DNA of 64,000 bases from Agapetus fuscipes (GCA_951799405.1 OX637337.1:3472001-3536000); one strand, 5' to 3'; positions 41,271 to 50,703 are shown, counted from the stretch's first letter. The notes: generated by a model not told the origin, from the sequence alone. Numbers and translations: made by a program.

Positions 41271-41392
41271 AAGAAATGCCAACAACACGCAGTGTACGTG
41301 AGCGGTCACCCGTCCAAGAAGCATCCGCGCCCAATGTTGCTTAACTTCGGTGATCTGATGAAAACCGGTGCTTTCAGCATGGTATCGTCTAT
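41271..41392 (-). mobile_element. 5S rRNA-derived head of a chimeric SINE
   Basis: On the minus strand: ACCATGCTGAAAGCACCGG, TGATCTGATG-complement region, ACCGAAGTTAAGCAACATTGG, GCGCGG, GGGTGACCGC, GTGTTGTTGGCAT. This follows 5S rRNA along its length, including box A (AAGTTAAGCA) and the box C area. The first about 10 bases of 5S are degenerate. It is not an rRNA gene: it is fused to SINE-A and diverged. Confidence 0.88.
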
Positions 41393-41668
41393 CCATGTTC
41401 TAAATATCCATATTCTAAGTTTTTTTGAAAATAGATTTGTGAAGAGGAATGCGATTCACCATCCTATTTTGCCTGGCCAGTTGTCTTTATACGAAAGCAG
41501 GAGTTTGTGTGTATGCAATGACATCTGTTGAACCAGGGTCGAAGTGATGGTCAAATGGGCCAGACATGATTCGAACCAACGTATTCCGTTCCATATACGC
41601 TAGTCAATAACAACGACTTGACTTCTACGGCCATAACACCGACACAACACAGTTACACATAGATATAT
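41393..41668. other. Unassigned, with a family K tRNA-like remnant
   Basis: 41515-41650 has GACATCTGTTGAACCAGGGTC and CATGATTCGAACCAACG (minus B box), matching the layout of family K at 15.3 and 54.4 kb. Confidence 0.5.
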
Positions 41669-41670
41669 TT

Positions 41671-41975
41671 GACCGGCCCGTAGTCTAGTGGTAACGCTTC
41701 GGACTCATAAATGGATACTTGTGGGTTCGAATCCCGGTAGAGCACAATAAAATACTATTAATGCTTTCAAATATGCTCTTTGTAGGATTGAAAAATTCAC
41801 AAACCTTTAACAAAGACCGGTCATCAAAGGTCCATCCAGCCGCACAGCAACTGGGTCTTGGTTTAAAATTGGCGCTTTCTATGGCGACGGTGCAGCTCGC
41901 AGAGGGCTCTTGAGGTGTGATTCACACAAAAACAGCGCTCATCAAATAGATATCCTAATATAATAATATTAATTA
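41671..41975 (+). mobile_element. SINE-A1, full length
   Basis: GGCCCGTAGTCTAGTGGTAACGC, GGGTTCGAATCCCGG, body, and tail GGGCTCTTGAGGTGTG...ATCCTAATATAATAATATT. Followed within 10 bp by a SINE-B in the same direction. Confidence 0.92.
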
Positions 41976-41982
41976 AATAAAT

Positions 41983-42318
41983 TAGTCCGGTCGATAGCTC
42001 AGTTGGTAGAGTGCTTGCATTCCATGCCGTGATCTCGGGTTCGAATCCCACCGAGGGTGTCAGAAATGATTTCCCGTTTCGGTGTTTATTTCAAACCCCA
42101 AAATAAAATACCGGCAAGGTTTACTGAGCCTTCACAAGAAATGAGTACCAGCCCTTTCAGGAGCTGGGAAACCCCCACTTCAAGTGAAGTGGTTGGCGTA
42201 AGGCCGGCCCCCTCACCTGTAAAAATAAATAGGTTCAACTGGCCACATCCGACCCCTTCGGGAATAACGCGGCAAGAAGTTACACTATATGTGTAGCTTA
42301 GTTGCGTTGCGTCACGTT
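41983..42318 (+). mobile_element. SINE-B, full length
   Basis: GGTCGATAGCTCAGTTGG, GGGTTCGAATCCCACCG, near-consensus body, and end TGTGTAGCTTAGTTGCGTTGCG. One of the least diverged copies. Confidence 0.93.
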
Positions 42319-43116
42319 TTTGCGTTTAACATAAGACAGAGAGTCCTAGAGGATTGTGGTGCGGAAGGCCTTGAGCTTTCAAGGATTTTGAATCAAAGAC
42401 AAGTTAAAACACTTCTTCATGTTTGCTCAAACCCCGTATGTATGTGTCAGAAGGACCCACAGCACATGGACACTCATGCAAAGCTATATATTTTCTCAAG
42501 TGGCGAAAGGCCTTCCCGTGAAGTGAAAGCAACGGCACGACAAAAAAAGAACCTCTAGGTCAGAGGCGTGCCCATGACTCTAAAAGTAAATGGTTCGATG
42601 TTACTGAAGCTAATAGCATACCTCGGGTGGCACTCCTTGTGGGATTGTTGCTAGATCACGAGTAGCGTAAATAATTATATACATAATAATAAATAATAAT
42701 AATACTAATTATAATCTAAGGACAGGATTACTGTGAATCCGCTGCGGATGCAGCTTGGCAAAATGAAGCGCAAAATCGCTCAAAATGACCATGAAACGCA
42801 AATATTCTTGTATTTTCTTCTTCAACGTAGCAAATAAGTAGGTACATTCCAGGGATTCGAACCCGCGACGTTTTGATTTATTCTCCTCTGAGCCGTGATG
42901 TGTTATTACTGGCGGGGACCGTAATTAAATCTCGTCAATTATTAATGACACCAGTGTGATGTATACGCGTATTATTATCATTATTGTGAGCGCTAGGTGT
43001 CCCTTGCCGGTCTTGGTGTAATGTATGAACCACTGTTGCTTATTATTTTTGATGCCAGCCGAGAGTGGGCGTTCCCGGAGCGCTTCTCAAAGTATGAAAA
43101 TATAAATAATCTAAAA
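42319..43116. other. Unassigned, with a short open frame and tRNA-like remnant
   Basis: 42330-42558 has a plus-strand frame (EDCGAEGLELSRILNQRQVK, CSNPVCMCQKDPQHMDTH) with clustered Cys but no domain I can name. 42852-42866 (GATTCGAACCCGCGA) is a minus-strand B-box remnant. 42563-42580 (CAGAGGCGTGCCCATGA) resembles a hAT terminus, but I found no partner end. Confidence 0.4.
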
Positions 43117-43437
43117 AAGAAACGCGACTTATCTGCACATATAGTGTGACTTCTTAGCACGTTATCCTCGAAGGGGACTTAAGTTGCATGCGTAACCGAT
43201 TTATTTTCAAAGGTAAGGGGGCTGAGTTTTCCTGCTCCCAAGGGTAAGTAGGGCTGAGTAAACCTTGTCGGTATTTTTATCAAGATTTAAATCATCTTTT
43301 GGCCTTCACAAGAAATAAGAACCAGCCCCCTCAGGAAATGAGAAGCCCCGGCTTCAAGTGAAGTGGTTGGCGTAAGGCTATCCCTCTTACCTATAAAAAA
43401 GTAGGATTTACACTAAGCATGCGACCCTTTTGGGAAC
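43117..43437. repeat. Inverted pair of partial SINE-B copies
   Basis: 43117-43296 (-) carries the end and body to AAACCTTGTCGG. 43302-43437 (+) carries GGCCTTCACAAGAAATAAG to AAGCATGCGACCC. The two share about 120 bp in opposite orientation. Confidence 0.82.
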
Positions 43438-43675
43438 TATAATCTAAGTTTTAAAGATTTTTCATTTTGATTCTAAACGTTTGAAATTCATAATAAATGC
43501 ACTACCATAAACAGACACGTGTTAGTTCGCGCTTGTACATGCCGCATGTGAACCTAAAACAAATAAACCAAAATATCAAATGAATGTACACCCTGCAACT
43601 TTTGCCGACCTTCTCTGAAACAGGGAATCCTTTGTTTCCGACTCATACGAAAGTATAAGTCAAGGAACAAGGTAA
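43438..43675 (-). mobile_element. Family C copy
   Basis: ATAATCTAAGTTTTAAAG to TATAAGTCAAGGAAC, with a deletion around the GGTTCAC segment. Confidence 0.84.
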
Positions 43676-43716
43676 GACATTGAAATTTCAGGTTCGTTTG
43701 AGTTTATAGAAAGTTC

Positions 43717-43835
43717 GTCAACGACGTTCCCATGTTGAAAGCACCGGTTCCCATAGATTACCGAAGTTAAGCAACATTGGGCGCGGATAGTACTTGGATG
43801 GGTTACCGTTTTGGATACACCGCGTGTCGTTGGCA
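43717..43835 (+). mobile_element. 5S rRNA-derived head of a chimeric SINE, full length
   Basis: 119 bp from GTCAACGACGTTCCCATG to CGTGTCGTTGGCAT, covering the whole 5S length. The internal promoter is kept: AAGTTAAGCA..ATTGGGCGCGG (box A/intermediate) and ACTTGGATGGGTTACCG (box C). It runs without a spacer (CTTGGACC) into the SINE-A tRNA head. Confidence 0.9.
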
Positions 43836-44392
43836 TCTTGGACCGGTCCGTAGTCCAGTGGCAGCACTTCGGACTCGTAAATGGAAGGTTGTGGATTCGG
43901 ATCCCGGCGGAGCACAAAAATATACCATTTCGCACGTTTAATAATAAAGAGCAATAACTCAAAAATTGGAAAATCGATATTTTGTAATAAAACGCAAGAA
44001 CAATGCGAGAAGAATAGGTAGAATGCGACAGCCGTTCAATTTGGACGAATATGACCGAGATAAAACATCGGCCGCTTTTTTCATCCCATACAAGTTGTAC
44101 TGGTTGTCTGAACTTCAAACGTGATTTCCCAACATTCTTATTTTTTGAGTTATTGCTCTTAGTGATTAAGTGTGCGATTTATATTTCGAATGTGCTCTTC
44201 GCTGAGTTGAAAAATTCATAAAAACCTTTACCAAAGACCGGTCACTGAAAGGTCCATCCAACCTTACAACAACTGGGTCTTGCTTGAGAATTGGCGCTTT
44301 CTACAGCGACGACCAAGCTCGCAGAGGGCTCTTGAGGTGTGATACACACAAAAACAGCGCTCACCAAATAAATCATCCTAATATTATTTTTT
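43836..44392 (+). mobile_element. SINE-A1 part of chimeric SINE, split by MITE L
   Basis: Head GGTCCGTAGTCCAGTGGC and GGATTCGGATCCCGG to ATATACCATTT (43930), the MITE, then ATTTATATTTCG (44177) through the normal A1 tail and a T-run. Confidence 0.9.
43931..44176. mobile_element. MITE L with 4-bp TSD (ATTT)
   Basis: Ends CGCACGTTTAATAATAAAGAGCAATAACTC and its inverted partner, 246 bp. ATTT occurs at 43927-43930 and 44177-44180, and the SINE host has a single ATTT there. A second copy is at 51.0 kb. Confidence 0.87.
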
Positions 44393-44412
44393 TTTTTTTT
44401 CTACGATCCACA

Positions 44413-44650
44413 GTTTGAGCAGTGGCCCAGTGGGTTGTGTGCCCGTGCAGCGGAGGACCCGGGTTCTGTTCAGGGCGGGGCGCCTACCTCTGAAGCCTGA
44501 CCTTATGTACTCCTCACATATCCAACTACCATATAATGTATCTACGCACCGCGTCATCATTCTCCTCACTATGTATCATCACTCCTCCATACTGTTTTGA
44601 TTTTTGCAGGCTCAATTTCATTAAAATCACGGTGATATATTTGTACACAA
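44413..44650 (+). mobile_element. tRNA-like head of another SINE type, with unassigned body
   Basis: AGTGGCCCAGTGGGTTGTG (A box) and GACCCGGGTTCTGTTC (B box) at 44420-44480. The following sequence has no second copy in the window. Confidence 0.55.
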
Positions 44651-44651
44651 T

Positions 44652-44754
44652 TATTTGTGGTTGGCGGAAGGCCCCCTTACCTGTTAAAATAAAAAAGGTT
44701 TCACTCGCCACATGCAGCAAGAAGTTATGCTAAATGTGTAACTTCGTGCCGCGT
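44652..44754 (+). mobile_element. SINE-B 3' fragment
   Basis: GTGGTTGGCGGAAGGCCCCC to TGTGTAACTTCGTGCCGCG. The end differs from TAGCTTAGTTGCG, suggesting a junction. Confidence 0.75.
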
Positions 44755-45035
44755 CTTGACCGGCACGTAAATGAAATGTTGTGGGTTTGAATCCCGGCGG
44801 AGCACAAAAAATGTATAAGTACCATTTATATTTTCAAATATGCTCTTCGCTAGGTGAACAAATCATATACCTTTACCAAAGACCGGTCACTAAAGATCCA
44901 TCCAGCCTTTCAGCAACTGGGTCTTGCTTGAGAAATCTCGCTTTCTATAGCGTCGACCAAGCTCACAGAGGGCCCTTGAGGTGTGATTCACACAAAAACA
45001 GCGATCACCAAATAAATTATCCTAATATAATTAAT
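44755..45035 (+). mobile_element. SINE-A1, A box lost
   Basis: TTGACCGGCACGTAAATG joins directly to GTGGGTTTGAATCCCGGCGG. The A-box half of the head is deleted; the rest is complete to ATCCTAATATAATTAATATT. Confidence 0.9.
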
Positions 45036-45037
45036 AT

Positions 45038-45225
45038 TGATGTTTTTTCATGTGCCGTTTATTCTAGGTATGTTCTGTTTTGTCATGTGATATTATGTCC
45101 TTGTGTTATTTTATCATTGTAATGTCTTGACATGTGATGTACTGACATTGTAATGTAAAGTCATGTGACGTTATTTCATGTGTTGTTTTGTCACTGTGCT
45201 GTTCTATCCTTTCACCAATTTTTTC
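45038..45225 (+). repeat. CATGTGTCGTT-type minisatellite
   Basis: TTCATGTGCCGTT, TTTTGTCATGTGATATTATGTCC, TTGACATGTGATGTACTGACATTG, TTTCATGTGTTGTTTTGTCACTGTGC: degenerate units of the 31 kb repeat, in one orientation. Confidence 0.75.
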
Positions 45226-45682
45226 GATGCTTCTTTGCTTCTACGAACCGCGAGCTTATACCTACGATAAAAATACAATATTTTCCTACTACTGGACCAC
45301 TCGCCGCGTCTCATGATCCATTGGTCTCTGTATAATAATAATATTAATTAAAAATGGTTGTCCGGCGCACTGTGTTATATTGTCCTGAGCCCGCGGAGTT
45401 TTTGAGATGAACCCGACAGATATAAAACTAATTAAAGTCCGGGCCTTCGTGGGCCTTTTGGGACATACGCCGGTCAGGGATCGTCATTGTGCCGCGGACC
45501 TCCGAACAGTGGGTGGGGGACAACACACAATTATAATGATTCCATTTGATTGACGACGATTTATGATTGGAGGAAGCTATTAAAGAAATATCAAAAATAA
45601 CTTGTATGAAAGTTTGATACTTATGTTTGAATTTTGATTTCGTGGATCCTGTTGATCGATGCCTGTATCTATATTCTATTGT
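45226..45682. other. Unassigned
   Basis: No gene or repeat recognised. Near 45410-45520 a GC-rich patch (GTGCCGCGGACCTCCG) occurs once. Confidence 0.4.
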
Positions 45683-45812
45683 GACCGGTCCGTAGTTCAG
45701 TGGTAACACTTCGGACTTTGAATGGAAGGTTGTGGGTTCAAATCCCAGCAGAGCACACAAAATATATAATTTATATTTTCAAATTTGTTCTTCGCTAGGT
45801 TGGAAAATTGGT
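45683..45812 (+). mobile_element. SINE-A 5' half
   Basis: GACCGGTCCGTAGTTCAGTGG to TTCGCTAGGTTGGAAAATTGG, cut by the T-run of an inverted SINE-A2. Confidence 0.87.
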
Positions 45813-46024
45813 AGTTTTTTTTTTTTTTTTAAGAAATCCTGTGTGGGAGACTCCCTAGATTCTATAGACACTAGGGGTCTATGACACCCGTTGTAGTGCC
45901 GCAGAGGTGTACGAGCTTGGTCGTCGCTACAAAGCGCCAATACTCAAGCAAGACCCAGTTTCTGTAAGGCTGGATGGACCTTTGGTGACCGGTCATTGGT
46001 AAAGGTTTATGATTTTTTCAAACC
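45813..46024 (-). mobile_element. SINE-A2, 5'-truncated
   Basis: T-run, GACTCCCTAGATTCTATAGAC, body to GTTTATGATTTTTTCAAACCC. Forms an inverted arrangement with the preceding plus-strand half. Confidence 0.88.
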
Positions 46025-46455
46025 CTCCCTTAATTACAGAATGTGAAACAATTTCGTTTTTGAAACGGAAAAAATATTATTGCAATAATATTCGTATCTA
46101 GAATCGAAATTTCTTATAGATATACCTATACATAACATCTTTGCTCAACAGGTCACTGGAGTGCAAGTCCTTAAAAAAAAAACAAAAACAATTCTTGGGT
46201 CCAAGACATCGGTATGACATTACTGGCATGAGTTGGTACCAACTCAGACAAGAATGGACCTCCTTCATAAGCGGATCTGGACAGCTTCAAGTCTCCGAGC
46301 CAGGGACCCTGGAGCTATGAATGGAAGGGCATTGATGAAAGGAAGGATGGATGACTACATACAAGAGATCAAGTGTCGTGTGCGCTTATGACATTGCAGC
46401 CGACAAAGTCATATTAAAGTGTGCAACTCAGATTAAAAAGAGTCATACTGTACAT
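46025..46455. other. Unassigned
   Basis: 46195-46400 has coding-like composition (GGGTCCAAGACATCGGTATG, GCCAGGGACCCTGGAGC) but broken frames and no recognised domain. It may be a decayed transposon ORF. Confidence 0.4.
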
Positions 46456-46745
46456 GTGACCGATCCGTAGTCTAGTAGTTAACATTTCTGACTCACAAAT
46501 GGAAGATAGTGGGTTCGAATCCCGGCGGAGAACGAAAATATACCATTTATATTTTCGCTGGGTGAAAAATTCATAAACCTTTACCAAAAATTGATCACTA
46601 AAGGTCCATCCGGCCTTACAGCAAGTTGGTCTTGCTTGAGAATTGGCGCTTTCTACAGCGATGACCAAGCTCGCAGAGGGTTATTGAGGTGTGTGACACT
46701 CAAAAACAGCGCGCACCAAATAAATCATCCTAATATTAATATGTT
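46456..46745 (+). mobile_element. SINE-A1, full length
   Basis: GACCGATCCGTAGTCTAGTAG, GGGTTCGAATCCCGG, and tail CACCAAATAAATCATCCTAATATT. A 20-bp internal gap removes the CAAATATGCTCTT segment. Confidence 0.9.
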
Positions 46746-46756
46746 TAATTTTACAA

Positions 46757-47097
46757 AGTCCGGTCGATAGCTCAGTTGATAGAGTGATGCATTCTATGCC
46801 GAGAGTTTGGGTTCGAATCCCACCGAGGCGAGGGTGTCAAAAATTATTTCCCGTTTCGGTGTTAAATTCAACCCCCAAAAAAAATTACCGGCAAGGTATA
46901 CTTAGTCTTCACAATAAATGAGTACCAGCCCTTCAGGAGCTGGAAAACCCCCACTTCAACTGAAGTGGTTGGCCTAAGGCCGGCCCCTTACCTGTAAAAT
47001 TACATAGTTTCCACTCGCCACATACGACTTATTCAGGGAGAAAGCGGCAAGTGGTTATGCTATATGTGCAGCTTAGTTACGTTTGCGTTTTGTATAC
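46757..47097 (+). mobile_element. SINE-B, full length
   Basis: GGTCGATAGCTCAGTTGATAG, GGGTTCGAATCCCACCG, end TGTGCAGCTTAGTTACG. As at 41.7-42.3 kb, it follows an A1 copy by about 10 bp. Confidence 0.91.
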
Positions 47098-47526
47098 CTT
47101 CACAATTTCACCATGCAAAAGTATCAAACAGAATTTTAATGAAATTTTTATAACCCTAAGACAAAAGAGGGCACACGCGGCTGTGCAAAAAGGGACGCCG
47201 GGTCAAACGAGCCCTTTTTTTGTGCCCGGCAAAATGGTTTACTCAGCGGCCGCACAATGGCCGCTTCTTGTTACGGCGGGAGACTGAGACAAAAGAGCGC
47301 TGCCATTTAATTAATCTGCTCCTTGCATGAAGGGGGACCCAAAAAGAGCAAATAAAAAGGTTCCATAATTGCACAGTCGACGGCTGTTTTTTTTTTTAAC
47401 CCGCTTGCGATAAATGACGCGAACGTTCAGTACAAGAAACATTTAAAACGGATGTTTCTGTGCTGAACACCAGACGCGTTCATTGTGTAGAGACAAAGAT
47501 ATTTCAAACAAATAATTAAATGTAAC
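47098..47526. other. Unassigned, with a GC-rich patch
   Basis: 47165-47290 has local inverted repeats (GCGGCCGC..GGCCGC; GGGACGCCGGGTC/GCCCGGC). No gene. Confidence 0.4.
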
Positions 47527-47815
47527 TGACCGGTCCGTAGTTCAGTGGTAACACTTCGGACTCTGAATGGGAAGGTTGCGGGTTCGGTTCCCGGCGGAGC
47601 ACAAAAAATATACAATTTATATTTTCAAATTTGCTCTTCGCTGGGTTGAAAAATTCATATAACCTCTACCAATGACCGGTCACCAAAGGTCCATCCAGCC
47701 TTACAGCAACTGGGTCTTGCTTGATAATTGGCGCTTTGTAGCGACTACGACCAAGCTCGTAAATAGGTCTATAGCTCAATTGGTAGAATGCTGGCATTCG
47801 AGTGTACATAACATT
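47527..47815 (+). mobile_element. A-B composite SINE, B part cut short
   Basis: SINE-A head and body (GACCGGTCCGTAGTTCAGTGG...GACCAAGCTCGTAAAT), then a SINE-B head (AGGTCTATAGCTCAATTGG...GCTGGCATTCG) that ends after about 50 bp. Confidence 0.88.
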
Positions 47816-48534
47816 TTTCAGATAAGTTTACGAAGTATGTATGTAGCATGCTTTGGCATATTAGATAAATGGGTACCTCAATTCAAATACTAAATAGAAT
47901 TTTATTAAACCATAAACGCATAAAGAAATGCAAAAAAAATATACATCAGAAAAATGGCCGAAATTACACGGTGTACAGTTTCAAAATTTTCTGGGTATGA
48001 TTTTGATAAATATATATCACTCCGGGGATGCACGACAATTACCAAAAACGTCAGTCATCTTTCGCGCCGAAATTCGGGACCCCAAAAACGTCGGCATCTT
48101 TTTGGGGACCAATGATATTACATTTGAGACAGGGCTCATGACGAATACAAGTGGGTTGCGCGTAGTTTTTTTGTCGTCATATTTTTGTATGAAATACGAT
48201 CGTTGATTTATTATAATGTCTGGATGTAAAACTAATATCAAGGATGCACAAGCAAGGCATCATTTTTTCATAATTTTTGTTTCAAGAAACTAGGACGAAC
48301 TATTACATTAATTTCAATGCGCATAAAGGTTAAGGCTGTGTATAGTACTGTTGTGTTTTTAGGGATCAACAAGTCTTCAAATTAAAAAAAAAACTGGTCT
48401 TCTGTACAGGATATTTGTTTTAAGCTTAGATTTATTTAACAATTTATATTTATTTTTAACAATCCCATTTATGGTTTAGTACTTTACATTTATGTCACAG
48501 TTGGTTCACTTTTACCTACAATTTTTTTCTTGAA
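47816..48534. other. Unassigned
   Basis: 48040-48110 contains the word pair GACCCCAAAAACGTCGGC / TTTTTGGGGACC. No gene or named repeat. Confidence 0.4.
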
Positions 48535-48672
48535 TAAGAGTTTTAGGCTTACACGGCCGGCTGATGATGCTGGAGTGATGTCTTCCGGGATCTGTTGCCG
48601 TGGTCTGTGGGAGCTGGAGCTTCCGGACGTTTCGCCCATTTCTGCGATGAGCTTCTTCAGCTTGAAGTATGA
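48535..48672 (-). mobile_element. Element with intact-looking hammerhead core
   Basis: Minus strand: CTGAAGA (complement at 48654-48660), stem II GCTCAT...ATGGGC, GAAAC, ACGT and then GTC. Next come CGGAAGCTCCAGCTCCC...CAGCATCATCAGCCGGCCGTGTAAGCC. Same family as 8.7 and 30.3 kb, but with all core positions conserved. Confidence 0.72.
48618..48668 (-). ncRNA. Putative hammerhead ribozyme
   Basis: CUGAAGA, a six-pair stem II (one G-U), GAAA, a two-pair stem III formed by ACGU, and a GUC cleavage triplet. Stem I would pair CGGAAG with CTTC just upstream of CUGA. A two-pair stem III implies dimeric or weak self-cleavage, as known for Penelope-like elements. Confidence 0.6.
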
Positions 48673-48694
48673 TGATGATCTTGATGAGAAATGT

Positions 48695-48775
48695 GATCAG
48701 ATTTTGGGGGAAATCACTCTTTAAGACTTTCCGTAAATTACTTTACTCAAGTTTTGCAACTCGTACTCAGGGTAG
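48695..48775. mobile_element. MITE M, one half
   Basis: AGATTTTGGGGGAAATCACTCTTTAAG..TTTCCGTAAATTACTTTACTCAAGTTTTGCAACTCGTACTCAGGGTA corresponds to the right arm of the palindrome at 58.06-58.30 kb. Confidence 0.78.
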
Positions 48776-49174
48776 GTACTGAACGCGGTAGGGTAGATTA
48801 CTTTTATTTGAGTTGAAAGTTTTTGTTTGTACATGATTTTCTACTATTAAAAATATATAATACGTACATCTTAAACGCAATGTTAAACAGGGTTCTGTCC
48901 CTGCGCACAAAAGCCCATACAACATAAACAAGCCGGGGTCTCAAAAGCACAACGGCCCACCTATTCTGCCCCACATTCGGTGCGGACATTTTTTTCTCTG
49001 TGTCCTATGATGTAAGAAAAATGACATAGGTTATGACGTCAAGCTGTCAGATGGAATTATTAATCCCATTATGGGGGGGACTTGAATTTTTTGTGACAAA
49101 AACATTTTCAAAGTAAACATGTATTTGATATATTTTTTTCCAAGACTATAATATTAACCTACTTACCTTTTAAA
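48776..49174. other. Unassigned
   Basis: 48890-48985 has a GC-richer segment translating (minus) to NRWAVVLLRPRLVYVVWAFV. I cannot place it. No gene called. Confidence 0.4.
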
Positions 49175-49540
49175 CCGGTCCGTAGTCTAGTATTTTACGC
49201 TTCGGATTCGTATTCGGAAGGTTGTGTGTTCGTCTCCCGGCATTGTACAAAAAAAAAACAATTCATTTTGAAATTCTGCTCTTTTCTGGAATCGACAAAT
49301 CACTAAAAAATAGACACAGGTTCTTCCGTAGCCTAGTATTTAACGCTTCGGATTCGTATTCGGAAGGTTGTGCGTTCGATTCCCGGCGGAGCACCAGAAA
49401 AAAATCAATTCATTTGGAAATTCTGCACTTCCCTGGGTTTGACAAATAACTAAAAAATACACACAGGTTCTCCGTAGCCTAGTGGTTAACGCTATGGACT
49501 CGTAACTCGAAGGCTATACGTTTGATTACCAATGTTACAC
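49175..49540 (+). repeat. Tandem array of SINE-A 5' halves, 146-bp period
   Basis: CCGTAGNCTAGT starts at 49180, 49326 and 49472, exactly 146 bp apart. Units one and two each contain the tRNA-like head, CCCGGC..AGCAC/TGTAC, CTTTTCTGG/CTTCCCTGG..GACAAAT and AACTAAAAAATA.ACACAGGTTC. The third stops after its B box. A dispersed SINE fragment has become a local tandem repeat. Confidence 0.9.
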
Positions 49541-49795
49541 CCTTAACTTATAGGTAAGTATGAGGCTGACCACCCATGCTGCAAAAAATGCTTCACTTGT
49601 ACAATGTCACCCAAAAATAGCAGAGCTTTCCTATGTTCATTTGAGTTATAGCTTTTGAATCGTAAGCGCACATGCATCATGTGTAAGCGCAGACTTACAC
49701 GTCTCTGTTTGTGGGCATGCATTTAAAATGAATTTTAAGTGTTGATGTATCTTTGCAACTTAGATTATATATTGTAGATTGTTATAGATACAAAA
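49541..49795 (+). mobile_element. Family C copy
   Basis: CTTAACTTATAGGTAAGTATGAGG to CTTTGCAACTTAGATTATATATTG. The CTGTTTCAGGGAAGG hairpin region is lost. Confidence 0.86.
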
Positions 49796-50067
49796 TAAGT
49801 GGTATTGTAAGATATTTTTTTCAAAATAAATATCCTCGGGTTTCAATCACAGCCGTTCATAGAAGTATTTCCTTTCGCATGCACGCAGGCACAATGGTTT
49901 TCATATTGTTTTGCCGCCAGCGACGTCCTATCCTCGACATCCATTTCTGGAGTGTTTTTGTGCCACCAGAAATGTGGAACATGCGTCTTCCATTCATGTC
50001 CAATGTACCTTAAAATATTATAACCGATCATATTTTGAGTAATTGTTATTATTATACTTTTTTCATT
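49796..50067. other. Unassigned
   Basis: No gene or repeat recognised. Confidence 0.4.
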
Positions 50068-50562
50068 AGAATGGTCCGTAGTTCAGTGGTAACACTTCGG
50101 ACTCTGAATGGAAGGTTGAGGGTTCGAATCCCGGCGGAGCACAAACAATCATTTATTTTTTCAATTTTGCTCTTCGCTGGGTTGAAAAATTCATAAACCT
50201 TTACCAATGACCGGTCACCAAAGGTTCATCCAGCCTTGCAGCAACTGGGTCTTGCTTGAGAATTGGCGCTTTGTAGCGACGACGACCAAGCTCGTAAAAA
50301 GGTCTATAGCTCAATTGGTGGAATGCTGGCATTCCATGCCGAGAGCAAGGGTTCGATCTCAAGGTTTACAGCCTTCACAAGAAATGAGAACCAGCCCCCC
50401 CGGGAGCTGGGAAATCCCCACTTCAACTGAAAGTGGTTAGTGTGAGGCCGGTCCCCTTACCTGTAAAAATAAATAGGTCCCGAATCGCCACATGCGACCC
50501 CTTCGGGGATAACGCAGGAAAGAAGTTACACTATATGTGTAGCTTAGTTGCGTTTTGCGAGG
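50068..50562 (+). mobile_element. A-B composite SINE, near complete
   Basis: SINE-A head and body to GACCAAGCTCGTAAAAAGG (about 50300), then the SINE-B head TCTATAGCTCAATTGGTGG and GGGTTCGATCTCAAGG. The post-head segment with ATTTCCCGTTTCGG is deleted, then body and end TGTGTAGCTTAGTTGCG. Two tRNA-like promoters lie in one unit. Confidence 0.9.
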
Positions 50563-50703
50563 TTTGGTTTATTTTATATGTACCTACACATGCAGCATGT
50601 GTAAGCGCGAACTTAAATGCGCCTGCTTGTGGGCATGCAGGAAATATAAACTTTAAATGCCAACATATCTTTGCAACTTAGATTATATATTAAAGATAGA
50701 TAA
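50563..50703 (+). mobile_element. Family C 3' half
   Basis: GAGGTTTGGTTTATTTTATATG to TTTGCAACTTAGATTATATATT, fused to the end of the preceding composite SINE. Confidence 0.8.

Noticed and set aside
42562..42582. hAT terminus CAGAGGCGTGCCC
   Set aside because: No matching inverted end or 8-bp duplication found within the next several hundred bases.
43717..43835. Possible 5S rRNA gene
   Set aside because: Diverged from 5S at several conserved positions, fused to a SINE head without a T-run terminator, and the second copy has the same fusion.
49180..49480. CRISPR-like regular repeat
   Set aside because: Only three units, 146 bp each, repeat and spacer both conserved, in a eukaryotic genome. 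It is a tandem SINE duplication.
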